From contig NZ_JAQQTG010000051.1 in NCBI RefSeq assembly GCF_028561335.1, positions 1 through 64,000 of the forward strand: a DNA stretch of 64,000 nucleotides, in the 5' to 3' direction. The stretch is from Aequorivita todarodis (GTDB taxonomy: Bacteria; Bacteroidota; Bacteroidia; Flavobacteriales; Flavobacteriaceae). Made by a program: the position numbers and the translations under genes. The notes beneath the pieces are model-generated. The model saw only the letters and a list, made by a program, of their open reading frames with translations. It searched no databases and was not told where the DNA came from. Shown one piece after another: positions 33,447 to 41,255 of the stretch (position 1 is the stretch's first letter; each line of letters begins with the position of its first letter).

Positions 33447-34496
33447 ATGGATCAAATAGTTTTAGATCAACCCATATACTTCTACATTCTCTTCGCCATT
33501 CCGGTGATAGTGGTGGTTTTTCTATTGCTTTTGGTTTGGAAAAGAACGGTTCAGAAAAGATTTGTTGATAAAGAACTGCTGAAAAAATTGAGCCCAAACC
33601 GTTCACTCTTTAAATCTATTTTAAAAGTTTTGGTGCTTTGTTTGGCCATTGCCTGTTTAAGTTTTGCATTGGTAAATCCTAAAATAGGCACCAAGCTCGA
33701 AACGGTAAAGCGTGAAGGCGTTGACATTGTTTTTGCGTTGGACGTTTCAAAAAGTATGTTGGCGGAAGACATTGCGCCCAACCGTTTGGAAAAGGCAAAA
33801 CAGCTCATTACCCAAATAATCAACGGGCTTGCAGGCGATAGAATCGGAATCATTGGTTACGCTGGGAGCGCTTTTCCGCAGGTTCCCATCACTTCAGATT
33901 TTTCATCCGCAAAATTATTTTTAAGTGGAATGAATACCGATATGGTTTCTTCACAAGGAACCGCCATTACCCAAGCCATTGAATTGGCACAAACTTTTTA
34001 TGACGACGAAGACCAGACCAATCGCGTGCTTTTCATCATTTCAGACGGGGAAGACCACGAGGGCAATGTTTCGACAATTGCCGAGGAAGCTGCGGAAAAA
34101 GGCATCCGTATTTTTACCATCGGCGTGGGAACTTTGGAGGGCGGCCCAATTCCTATCAAAGAAAATGGCGTGCTTCAATATTACAAACGCGACCAAAATA
34201 ACGAGCAGGTAATCACCCGTTTAAGTGAAGAAACTCTTAAAGAGATTGCCAAAACCGCCAATGGTGAGTATATTGACGGCTCAAATACCAAAGTAGTTGT
34301 TGATCAAGTTAAAGCCATTTTAAACGGAATGGACAAAAAGGAATTTGAGGCCAAGCAATTTACCGATTTTAAGGACCAATTCCAGTGGTTTTTGGCTGGG
34401 GCATTATTTTTGCTGGTTTTGGATGTGTTCCTTTTGGAACGTCAAACAGCCTGGCTCAAAAAGTTGAATTTGTTTAATGAAAAGGAAAAGCAATAA
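33447..34496 (+). CDS. batB: BatB, VWA-domain membrane protein
   Basis: 349 residues, paralogue of BatA with the same layout: TM at residues 8-28, second TM near 60, VWA domain with MIDAS DVSKSM, and a C-terminal TM (WFLAGALFLLVLDVFLL). Starts 2 bases after batA, so translationally coupled. Confidence 0.94.
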   Translation: MDQIVLDQPIYFYILFAIPVIVVVFLLLLVWKRTVQKRFVDKELLKKLSPNRSLFKSILKVLVLCLAIACLSFALVNPKIGTKLETVKREGVDIVFALDVSKSMLAEDIAPNRLEKAKQLITQIINGLAGDRIGIIGYAGSAFPQVPITSDFSSAKLFLSGMNTDMVSSQGTAITQAIELAQTFYDDEDQTNRVLFIISDGEDHEGNVSTIAEEAAEKGIRIFTIGVGTLEGGPIPIKENGVLQYYKRDQNNEQVITRLSEETLKEIAKTANGEYIDGSNTKVVVDQVKAILNGMDKKEFEAKQFTDFKDQFQWFLAGALFLLVLDVFLLERQTAWLKKLNLFNEKEKQ

Positions 34497-35382
34497 AATG
34501 ATGTTTGTGGATAGAATGTTTTTTCAGAAAAATGCTACGCGGAAAATTGCGATAATTCTGTGCGCTGCCTTTTTCTCGTTGAATTCATTTGCCCAACCAC
34601 AACCTACCAAGGAGCAAAAAAAGGAGCTGAAAGCTGCACGGAATTATTTGAGTGAGGCCCAGCAAGCACTTCAAAAGGATAAATTTTCCGTTGCCGAAGC
34701 AGATTACCGAAAAGCGATTTCCCTCAACCCAAAAAGCGAAACTGCAAAGTACAATTTGGGCACCGCTTACTACGGAAAAGAGAAAAATGCCGAGGCCATG
34801 CTTCGTTTTAAACAAGCAGCAACCACCGCAACCAGCAAAGCCGAAAAGCACAAAGCCTTTCACAATCTCGGGAATACGTATATGAACGAAAAAAAATATA
34901 CCGAAGCTGTGGAAGCGTATAAAAATGCACTTCGCAACAATCCAAATGATGATGAAACGCGGTATAATTTAGCATTGGCGAAGGATATGTTAGAAAAAAA
35001 TCCGCCACCGCCCCAAGACGATAATAAGGACGACAAAGACCAAAACAAGGAGAACCAAGACCAGGATAAAAAAGACCAACAGGACCAGGACAATAAAAAT
35101 AACGAGGGCGACAAAGGCGACGAGAAAGACGAAAAGGACAAAGGCGACCAAAACGAGGATAAGAAAGAAGGCGATAAAGATAAGGACCAAGGCAATCCCG
35201 ACAAGCCAAAGGACGAAGAGGGCGACAAGCCACAACAACAGCAACCCGTGCCCGGACAACTTTCACCGCAACAAGTAAAAAGTCTGTTGGAAGCAATGAA
35301 CAACGAAGAGAAAAAAACGCAGGAAAAGATAAATGCCGAAAAACAAAAAGGCGCAAAAGTGAGAACGGATAAAGATTGGTAG
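34477..35382 (+). CDS. batC: BatC, TPR protein with charged low-complexity tail
   Basis: 301 residues. Signal peptide (KIAIILCAAFFSLNSFAQ), three TPR units (about 55-165), then an extreme Asp/Lys/Gln/Glu tract (about 180-255) typical of BatC, and a short conserved end (QQVKSLLEAMNNEEKKTQEKINAEK). I keep the first ATG (34477, 20-base overlap with batB); ATGs at 34498 and 34501 are possible. Large open frames on the opposite strand here are by-products of the biased codons. The stop TAG begins a perfect 22-bp palindrome. Confidence 0.92.
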   Translation: MKRKSNKMMFVDRMFFQKNATRKIAIILCAAFFSLNSFAQPQPTKEQKKELKAARNYLSEAQQALQKDKFSVAEADYRKAISLNPKSETAKYNLGTAYYGKEKNAEAMLRFKQAATTATSKAEKHKAFHNLGNTYMNEKKYTEAVEAYKNALRNNPNDDETRYNLALAKDMLEKNPPPPQDDNKDDKDQNKENQDQDKKDQQDQDNKNNEGDKGDEKDEKDKGDQNEDKKEGDKDKDQGNPDKPKDEEGDKPQQQQPVPGQLSPQQVKSLLEAMNNEEKKTQEKINAEKQKGAKVRTDKDW

Positions 35383-35508
35383 AGACGCACGGCCGTGCGT
35401 CTCCCAAAAATAGGAGGCCGTGCGTCTCCCCAAAACGGAGGCCGTGCGTCTCCCCAAAACGGAGGCCGTGCGTCTCCCAAAAATGAGAGGCCCTGCGCCT
35501 CCCCAGAT
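35382..35508. repeat. Palindrome plus 24-bp minisatellite between batC and batD
   Basis: A perfect 22-bp palindrome (arms GAGACGCACGG / CCGTGCGTCTC, 35382-35403) starts at the batC stop. From it extend five contiguous 24-base units (starts 35389, 35413, 35437, 35461, 35485) with core GGAGGCCGTGCGTCTCCCC. Units 2 and 3 are identical; the last is degenerate. Confidence 0.9.
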
Positions 35509-35554
35509 TGGAATAAAACAAAGTCGTTTCAACTGATTATTTTTGATTATAATA

Positions 35555-37327
35555 ATGAAAATGAAACATTTAATTTTTTTAATATTAGTAGTGTTTGGTA
35601 CTGGCCTGGCCACTGCACAGGTTCAGTTTGATGCCAAGGTGAGCAAAAAAAGACTTGGAATAAACGAGCGGTTGCGCGTTGATTTTGAAATGAACCAAGA
35701 TGGCGACAATTTTAGACCACCGAGTTTTGATGGTTTCCGCGTAGTTGGTGGGCCAAATCAATCCATCAGTAATTCGTGGATAAACGGCAAACGAAGTTTT
35801 TCAAAAACGTATTCCTATTTTTTAGCACCGCAAACCCGCGGAAAAATCACAATTGCACAAGCCACGATTGAAATAGAAGGCGAAACTTATAAAACCCTTC
35901 CCGTTGAGGTGGAAGTAACCGCCGCAGTCGATGTGCCAAAAGACGGCAACAATGCCGATTACGTAGCCAGTGAGAATGTACATTTGGTTGCTGAAGTTTC
36001 AAAAGCCAATCCATACCTAAACGAAGCAATTACGGTTACCTACAAACTTTATGTTTCGCACGATGTAAGCATTACCAGCCAATGGCGGGAGATTGACACT
36101 CCAAAATACGCCGATTTTTGGAGCCAGAATATTGACAATCAAAACAATTTTAAGGTTTACGAAGGCAAATACAATGGCCAGGATTATCGATACGTGGTGT
36201 TAAGAACCACCGTACTTTATCCGCAAAAAACAGGCGAACTGGAAATAGAACCGCTCACGCTGGATATTCCCATAGACGTGCAGGGCAACCGCCGCGATAT
36301 ATTTGGCAGAAGAGTGATGGAACGTGTGAACAAAACCATTTCGGCAGGAAAGCGTACCATTAATGTGAAACCGCTTCCCTTGGAAGGAAAACCCGATGGT
36401 TTCAACGGCGCCGTGGGCGATTTCACTTTTGATGTAAACACCAATAAAACCCAGCTAAACGCCAACGAATCACTTCAATTGGACGTGAAAGTTTCTGGTA
36501 AAGGGAATTTAAAATTGTTCACCCTTCCCACGGTAAAACTTCCAAACACCATAGAAGTTTATGAGCCCGAGCACAGCGAAAGCGTAAGCACGACCATCGG
36601 CGGAATGTCAGGCAGCATAACGGATTCCTATACTGTTGTTCCGCAGTTTAAGGGAACCTATCCGGTGAACCCGATTACCTTTTCTTTCTTCGACCCGAAA
36701 ACTGAAAAATACAGAACCATTACTTCAAAAGAATTTACCATTGAAGTTGAAAATGGGCCCATAAGTTCGGCTACTGCCAATACCAATTCCAACGATGCGA
36801 AAAAGCAAGTTGTGCTTTCAAAGGATAATTTCAAATACATAAAATTGGACGCCAATCTAAAACCCATTGCAGAAGAAAGTTTCTTTAAATCGCCATTATT
36901 TTGGTCGCTTTTGGGCGGGCCGTTCTTGTTGATTCCCCTATTCATCCTTGCAGGAAAAAAACGCAAAGAGCGTTTGAACGATGTGGAAGGAAACAAGTTG
37001 CGCCGCGCGAACAAACTTGCCAAAAAATACCTTTCGGAAGCAAAACGGAACATTCAAAACCCAACTGCTTTTTATGAGTCGTTAGAGCGCGCGCTTCACA
37101 ATTATTTAAAGGCGAAGCTGAATATTGAAACTTCGGAAATGGAAAAGGGTCTTATCTCGAAAATGTTGCTCGAACGAAATGTGGAAGCACCAACGGTGGA
37201 AAGTTTCATCAGTTTGTTGAAAAGCTGCGAATTTGCGCGATATGCTTCGTCTTCAACAGCATCCGTACAGCAGGATTACAGCAAGGCGGTGGAAGTAATT
37301 TCAAACATTGATAAACAAATAGATTAG
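35555..37327 (+). CDS. batD: BatD, oxygen-tolerance membrane protein
   Basis: About 590 residues from the ATG at 35555 (MKMKHLIFLILVVFGTGLATAQ, signal peptide); an upstream TTG adds four residues. Large exported beta-rich BatD region with several Ig-like domains to about residue 440, one TM (FWSLLGGPFLLIPLFILAGKK) and a cytoplasmic helical tail. Ends with GAT TAG, where the TAG starts a heptad repeat. Confidence 0.94.
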   Translation: MKMKHLIFLILVVFGTGLATAQVQFDAKVSKKRLGINERLRVDFEMNQDGDNFRPPSFDGFRVVGGPNQSISNSWINGKRSFSKTYSYFLAPQTRGKITIAQATIEIEGETYKTLPVEVEVTAAVDVPKDGNNADYVASENVHLVAEVSKANPYLNEAITVTYKLYVSHDVSITSQWREIDTPKYADFWSQNIDNQNNFKVYEGKYNGQDYRYVVLRTTVLYPQKTGELEIEPLTLDIPIDVQGNRRDIFGRRVMERVNKTISAGKRTINVKPLPLEGKPDGFNGAVGDFTFDVNTNKTQLNANESLQLDVKVSGKGNLKLFTLPTVKLPNTIEVYEPEHSESVSTTIGGMSGSITDSYTVVPQFKGTYPVNPITFSFFDPKTEKYRTITSKEFTIEVENGPISSATANTNSNDAKKQVVLSKDNFKYIKLDANLKPIAEESFFKSPLFWSLLGGPFLLIPLFILAGKKRKERLNDVEGNKLRRANKLAKKYLSEAKRNIQNPTAFYESLERALHNYLKAKLNIETSEMEKGLISKMLLERNVEAPTVESFISLLKSCEFARYASSSTASVQQDYSKAVEVISNIDKQID

Positions 37328-37362
37328 GAATTAGGGATTAGGGATTAGGGATTAGGGATTAG
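37325..37362. repeat. Telomere-like heptad repeat (GGGATTA)n between batD and batE
   Basis: About five ATTAGGG-type units beginning inside the batD stop codon and ending just before the batE ATG at 37366. Confidence 0.85.
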
Positions 37363-37365
37363 AAA

Positions 37366-38157
37366 ATGTACAGTATGAAAATGTTTAAAATATATAAAAA
37401 GATTCGAGGGAAAATTTTTCTATTTTCTGTGATGGTTTTCGTTTCTTTCTCTTCTTTTTCACAAAATGAAACGCTTTTTGAGCAAGGAAAGGAATTATAT
37501 AAAAACGGAAAATACCAACAGGCCATCAATGCCTGGATGAAAATTTTGGACAACGGCGAACATTCTGCCGAACTGTATTTCAATCTGGGAAATGCGCAGT
37601 ATAAGCTGAACCACATTGGCCCGAGTATTTATTATTACGAAAAGGCGCTGCAGCTTTCCCCGAACGACCAGGACATTAAAAACAACCTTGCCTTTGCTGA
37701 AAATGCACGGATAGATTCCATAGAACCCTTGCCACAGACGGTCTTTTCAAAATGGTATCAGAATATATCCGGCGTTTTTACCTATAACGGATGGGCTACT
37801 TTGGCCGTTGCTTTTTCTGTTCTTTTTGTAGCATTGTTTCTTTTTTATTATTTCGCTTTTTCGGAAAAAAGAAAACGCCTGCTTTTTGTGGGCTCCATGT
37901 TTGCAGGGTTTTTATTGGTTGCGTCGTTGACGATGGCATTTTTGACTTACGGCGATTACTCAAGGAACCAACCCGCAGTTATTTTTGCAAGCGAAATAGA
38001 AGTAAAGACCGAGCCTTCCATGGGTAGTAACGTTGCCTTTACCCTACACGAAGGAACAAAAGTCCAGATTTTGGCACAGGACGGCAACTGGTTTCGAATC
38101 GGTCTGGCCGATGGCAAGGACGGTTGGATTCCTGCTACCGACTTAAAGCAGCTTTAG
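37366..38157 (+). CDS. batE: BatE, TPR and SH3-domain membrane protein
   Basis: 263 residues. Signal peptide (IFLFSVMVFVSFSSFSQ), TPR units at about 30-110 (YFNLGNAQYKLNHIGPSIYYYEKALQLSPND), two TMs (ATLAVAFSVLFVALFLFYYF and LLFVGSMFAGFLLVASLTMA) and a C-terminal bacterial SH3 domain (about 205-262). Last gene of the operon. Alternative ATGs follow within six codons. Confidence 0.92.
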   Translation: MYSMKMFKIYKKIRGKIFLFSVMVFVSFSSFSQNETLFEQGKELYKNGKYQQAINAWMKILDNGEHSAELYFNLGNAQYKLNHIGPSIYYYEKALQLSPNDQDIKNNLAFAENARIDSIEPLPQTVFSKWYQNISGVFTYNGWATLAVAFSVLFVALFLFYYFAFSEKRKRLLFVGSMFAGFLLVASLTMAFLTYGDYSRNQPAVIFASEIEVKTEPSMGSNVAFTLHEGTKVQILAQDGNWFRIGLADGKDGWIPATDLKQL

Positions 38158-38220
38158 GATTTTAAGTAAAATTTCTTCATTTTTATCTTCTTCATAAAAA
38201 GAAATGAAGGAAATCCCAAT

Positions 38221-38769
38221 TTATTCTATACTATCGTCCGCTTTCTCGGGCGGGGTCTCCATTTCAGGCTCGTAAAGTTCAAGTTCATCCACTTCTTTCA
38301 TAATGGTTGGCAAAATGGCGGGAGCAATAGCCGCAACAGGCGTATAAAGGATGGAGGAATCGCGTTTTTCTTGGGTTAGAATCCTATAATTTTCCGATGC
38401 GTTTACAAACATAAAAATCACACTTATTAAAAATGCAAATTTCAAAACATTGAAAACCCCACCCAAAAGTTTGTTGAAAATACCCAGCATCGCAAAATCG
38501 GCAACTTTGGTCAAAAGTCTTCCCAATAAACTAAAAAGAAACATTACGAGAAAGAAAGTAATTAAGAATGAGGCAATTCTGTTCAAATCTGCACTCCAAT
38601 CAAACCATCTTTCAATATAAACCCTTACATAGTCAGAAAAAAACATTGCGCTGTAAACGCCAACCACCAGCCCGATTAAAGAAGCGAGCGACCGCAGCAA
38701 TCCTTTTTTAAAACCCACGAAAAAGGCGATGATGAATATAATGCCGAGGACGATGTCTATGGTGTTCAT
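38221..38769 (-). CDS. CvpA family membrane protein
   Basis: 182 residues: four membrane segments in the CvpA pattern (IDIVLGIIFIIAFFVGFKKGLLRSLASLIGLVVGVYSAMFFSDYV...), with a charged C-terminal tail. CvpA proteins support envelope integrity and colicin V export in other bacteria. Convergent with batE; the 63-base gap holds an imperfect hairpin (TTTCTTCATTTTTAT / ATAAAAAGAAATGAAGG). Confidence 0.9.
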   Translation of the reverse strand: MNTIDIVLGIIFIIAFFVGFKKGLLRSLASLIGLVVGVYSAMFFSDYVRVYIERWFDWSADLNRIASFLITFFLVMFLFSLLGRLLTKVADFAMLGIFNKLLGGVFNVLKFAFLISVIFMFVNASENYRILTQEKRDSSILYTPVAAIAPAILPTIMKEVDELELYEPEMETPPEKADDSIE

Positions 38770-38805
38770 GTTTTAAAAATTTCATTAAATATAAGAAATT
38801 CCAAA

Positions 38806-38876
38806 TTCCGGGCACCAAATTCCAAATTCGGGGCATTTGCTGTTTTTTGGAATTTGGAATTTGACTTTTGCAATTT
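38806..38876. repeat. AATTCCAAATTC-type dispersed repeat
   Basis: CCAAATTCC and its complement GGAATTTGG occur repeatedly here, again at 51391-51449 and at 52835-52872. In two of the three places they flank gene ends. Confidence 0.6.
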
Positions 38877-38906
38877 AAACTGATTTAATTTGAAATTTTA
38901 AACCCC

Positions 38907-38914
38907 TATCTTTG
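38907..38914 (+). promoter_or_regulatory. -7 element for the conserved 118-residue gene
   Basis: TATCTTTG, 23 bases before the ATG; a TTTG lies 14 bases upstream, shorter than the usual spacing. Confidence 0.45.
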
Positions 38915-38936
38915 GGCACTAATTCTAATTAATAAA

Positions 38937-39293
38937 ATGGCACGCGACGAACAATTAAAGGAACGGTGGGAAGCAGTGGTAAAAATGCTCAGCAACCGTT
39001 TTGCCGATGGCGAGGTTTTGGACCTTGACGCGATTATCTACATAATTGGCCTGCAGGAGCTTGGCCAACTACACCGAAAGTTCAAAAAAGACGAAAAACT
39101 AAACCTGATGCACATTGCCATCTGCCGTCTTTTGGAGCCCTACGGATACTACGAATTTGACTACTACGACGAAGACAGCTGGCCGCACTATAAGGTTTTG
39201 GAACAACTGCCACCGCTTAAGGCCGGCGAACAAAGCGTTTTAATGAAAGAGGCTATTGTACAGTATTTTTTGGAGAAGGAGGTGATTGCTTAA
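38937..39293 (+). CDS. Conserved flavobacterial protein of unknown function
   Basis: 118 acidic residues, no signal or membrane segment. Motifs visible: ADGEVLDLDAIIYIIGLQELGQ and LEPYGYYEFDYYDEDSWPHY. The look is of a well-conserved cytoplasmic protein but I cannot assign a function. Its last 66 bases are repeated at 40397-40462, beyond a nuclease gene, implying that DNA was inserted at its 3' end. Confidence 0.8.
   Translation: MARDEQLKERWEAVVKMLSNRFADGEVLDLDAIIYIIGLQELGQLHRKFKKDEKLNLMHIAICRLLEPYGYYEFDYYDEDSWPHYKVLEQLPPLKAGEQSVLMKEAIVQYFLEKEVIA
39228..39293 (+). repeat. Direct repeat copy 1 (3' end of the 118-residue gene)
   Basis: 66 bases; pairs with 40397-40462 with 61 of 66 positions identical by eye. 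Together they bracket the DUF1016 gene like attL/attR. Confidence 0.88.
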
Positions 39294-39343
39294 TATATTT
39301 ATTTGAGAATACTTCTAATTCGAGAATAAAGAGTTTTAATGGT

Positions 39344-40384
39344 ATGGACAAAAAAATAGACAAGCAAGACTATTATAATTGGATACACAATTTAAAATCC
39401 AAAATCCATGCGGCTCAAACCAAAGTTGCGCTATCCCTTAATTCCCAATTACTGGAACTATATTGGGAAATTGGAAAAGACATAACAGAGAGGCAAGAAA
39501 ATACAGATTGGGGAAGTAAGTTTATTGAGCAAACTGCGATTGAACTAAAAAATGAATTCCCAGAAATGAGAGGATTTTCAAGGAGGAATTTATATGCAAT
39601 TAGACAATGGTATAAATTCTATTCCGAAAAATATCAATTTGTGCCACAAAGCGTGGCACAAATACCTTGGGGCCATAACCGATTGATAATTTCAAAAACT
39701 AAGGATATTGACGAAGCCGAATTTTATTGTAATGAAACAATAAAAAACGGTTGGGACAGAGATACTTTGGAGATACAAATAACTAATAAATTATTTTTCA
39801 ATAAGGGGGCCGCTATAACGAACTTTCCAAAGACATTACCCGCTACGCAATCAAAACTAGCAGAACAAGCACTAAAAGATCCTTATAATTTTGATTTTCT
39901 TGGACTACAGAACGATGCGCTAGAAAGAGCTATCGAGGATGAATTGGTTAAAAATATTACAAAATTTTTATTGGAACTTGGCAAAGGGTTTGCATTTTTG
40001 GGGAGACAATATAAAATTGAAGTCAGTGAAACCGATTATTTTATAGATTTGATGTTTTATCACTTAGATTTACGCTGCTATATTGTAGTCGAGCTTAAAG
40101 CTGGTAAATTTAAACCGGAATACGCTGGGAAACTCAATTTTTATTTATCGGCTGTTGATAGTCAAATCAAAAAACCCGAAGACAATCAAACCATCGGCAT
40201 TCTTTTGTGCAAGAAAAAAGACAAAATAGAAGCCGAATATACTTTAAGGGATATAAATAAACCAATGGGAATAAGTGAATACAAACTAACGGATGCGATA
40301 CCCGAAAATATAAAAACAAAATTGCCCAGTATTGAAGAATTGGAAAATGAGTTAATGGGAAAATTAAACACTAAAAATGACTAA
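39344..40384 (+). CDS. YhcG-type PDDEXK nuclease (DUF1016)
   Basis: 346 residues. DUF1016 N-terminal domain (YWEIGKDITERQENTDWGSKFIEQTAIELKNEFPEMRGFSRRNLYAIRQWY, about 45-110) and a C-terminal PDDEXK nuclease core with the D and ExK residues in FIDLMFYHLDLRCYIVVELKAGKFKPEYAGKL (about 238-268). Family members are accessory, often found in restriction or defence neighbourhoods. AT-rich compared with the surroundings. Flanked by 66-bp direct repeats of the neighbouring gene end, so it is a recent insertion. Confidence 0.9.
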   Translation: MDKKIDKQDYYNWIHNLKSKIHAAQTKVALSLNSQLLELYWEIGKDITERQENTDWGSKFIEQTAIELKNEFPEMRGFSRRNLYAIRQWYKFYSEKYQFVPQSVAQIPWGHNRLIISKTKDIDEAEFYCNETIKNGWDRDTLEIQITNKLFFNKGAAITNFPKTLPATQSKLAEQALKDPYNFDFLGLQNDALERAIEDELVKNITKFLLELGKGFAFLGRQYKIEVSETDYFIDLMFYHLDLRCYIVVELKAGKFKPEYAGKLNFYLSAVDSQIKKPEDNQTIGILLCKKKDKIEAEYTLRDINKPMGISEYKLTDAIPENIKTKLPSIEELENELMGKLNTKND

Positions 40385-40396
40385 AAAAATATTGAA

Positions 40397-40462
40397 GAAC
40401 AAAGCTTTTTAATGAAAGAGGCTATTGTTCAGTATTTTTTGGAGAAGGAGGTGATAGATTAG
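40397..40462 (+). repeat. Direct repeat copy 2, orphan 3' end of the 118-residue gene
   Basis: Keeps the reading frame EEQSFLMKEAIVQYFLEKEV and its own TAG stop, but has no gene body in front. Of five differences from copy 1, three fall at third codon positions, which suggests it derives from a diverged allele rather than a recent duplication. Confidence 0.88.
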
Positions 40463-40497
40463 ATTATGCGAATAGTTCATTATTTGAGAACTTGTTA

Positions 40498-40505
40498 TAT
40501 CTTTG
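40498..40505 (+). promoter_or_regulatory. -7 element of the higBA promoter
   Basis: TATCTTTG, 15 bases upstream of the higB ATG, giving a very short leader. Confidence 0.5.
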
Positions 40506-40520
40506 TCCCTAATTAAAAGA

Positions 40521-40817
40521 ATGAAACGAATAATCGCCAAAAGTACACTCCGTGAATTTTGGGAAAACAACGCGGATTCTGAGCAATATCTCAAAACTTG
40601 GTACGATACGGCTAAAAACGCAAATTGGCTATCGCATAATGATGTGAAAAATACTTACCTACAAGCAAGTATTTTAAAAAATGGGCGAGTTGTATTCAAC
40701 ATAAAAGGAAATTCCTACCGGTTAGTAGTCAAGTTCAATTTTGAAAAACAATGGGCATTTATTCGCTTTATTGGAACACACAACGATTATGACAAAATCG
40801 ACGCAGATACCATTTAG
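40521..40817 (+). CDS. higB: HigB-type mRNA interferase toxin
   Basis: 98 residues from the ATG at 40521 (MKRIIAKSTLREFWENN). RelE-fold HigB pattern: SEQYLKTWYDTAKNANWLSHNDVKNTY, NIKGNSYRLVVKFNFEKQWAFIRFIGTHNDYDKID. Predicted to cleave mRNA on the ribosome; neutralised by the antitoxin encoded 10 bases downstream. Toxin-first order is normal for HigBA. Confidence 0.93.
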   Translation: MKRIIAKSTLREFWENNADSEQYLKTWYDTAKNANWLSHNDVKNTYLQASILKNGRVVFNIKGNSYRLVVKFNFEKQWAFIRFIGTHNDYDKIDADTI

Positions 40818-40827
40818 ATAAAATATT

Positions 40828-41199
40828 ATGGAATTAAAACCTATTAAATCTGAAAAAGATTACCGAAATGCGCTTCAGCGTTTGGATATAATTTTCGATG
40901 CACCCATAAATACGAAGGAAGGAGACGAAGCAGAAATTCTTTCATTGCTCATTGAGAATTACGAAAACGAACATTACCCAATTGAAGCCCCGGACCCAAT
41001 TGAAGCCATAAAAATACGAATGGAAGAATTGAATATGCGCCAAAAAGATTTAGTAGGCATAATCGGTGGGAAAAGTCGTGTATCTGAAATTATGAATCGC
41101 AAAAAAAGATTGACAGTAGATATGATTAGGGAATTGGAACGTATTCTTAATATTTCAGCTTCCGTCTTAGTTAATAATTATCAACTTGAACAAAAATAA
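40828..41199 (+). CDS. higA: HigA-type antitoxin with XRE helix-turn-helix
   Basis: 123 residues. N-terminal helical toxin-binding part and a C-terminal XRE-type HTH (IKIRMEELNMRQKDLVGIIGGKSRVSEIMNRKKRLTVDMIRELERILN). Should bind HigB and repress the higBA promoter. End lies 56 bases before pheS. Confidence 0.92.
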   Translation: MELKPIKSEKDYRNALQRLDIIFDAPINTKEGDEAEILSLLIENYENEHYPIEAPDPIEAIKIRMEELNMRQKDLVGIIGGKSRVSEIMNRKKRLTVDMIRELERILNISASVLVNNYQLEQK

Positions 41200-41220
41200 T
41201 CGAGAAAATTATTTGTGAGC

Positions 41221-41241
41221 CTGCCTGCCGGCAGGTTCGTG
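41221..41241. repeat. CCTGCCGGCAGG palindrome upstream of pheS
   Basis: CCTGCCTGCCGGCAGGTTCG: core CCTGCCGGCAGG is a perfect 12-bp palindrome. The word resembles a widely dispersed Bacteroidota repeat that reads as LPAGRQAG when it falls in coding frames. Confidence 0.6.
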
Positions 41242-41255
41242 GCAAAAAAAATAAA

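Noticed and set aside
35389-35508. Possible CRISPR array
   Set aside because: The 24-base units are contiguous with no unique spacers, and no cas genes are in the window.
34808-35521. Long antisense open frames opposite batC (up to 237 residues)
   Set aside because: They arise from the biased GAC/AAG/CAA codons of the charged batC tail and the 24-bp repeat; the predicted proteins are low-complexity and resemble nothing.
37325-37362. Chromosome end signal from the telomere-like heptads
   Set aside because: It is a short array inside an operon with genes on both sides.
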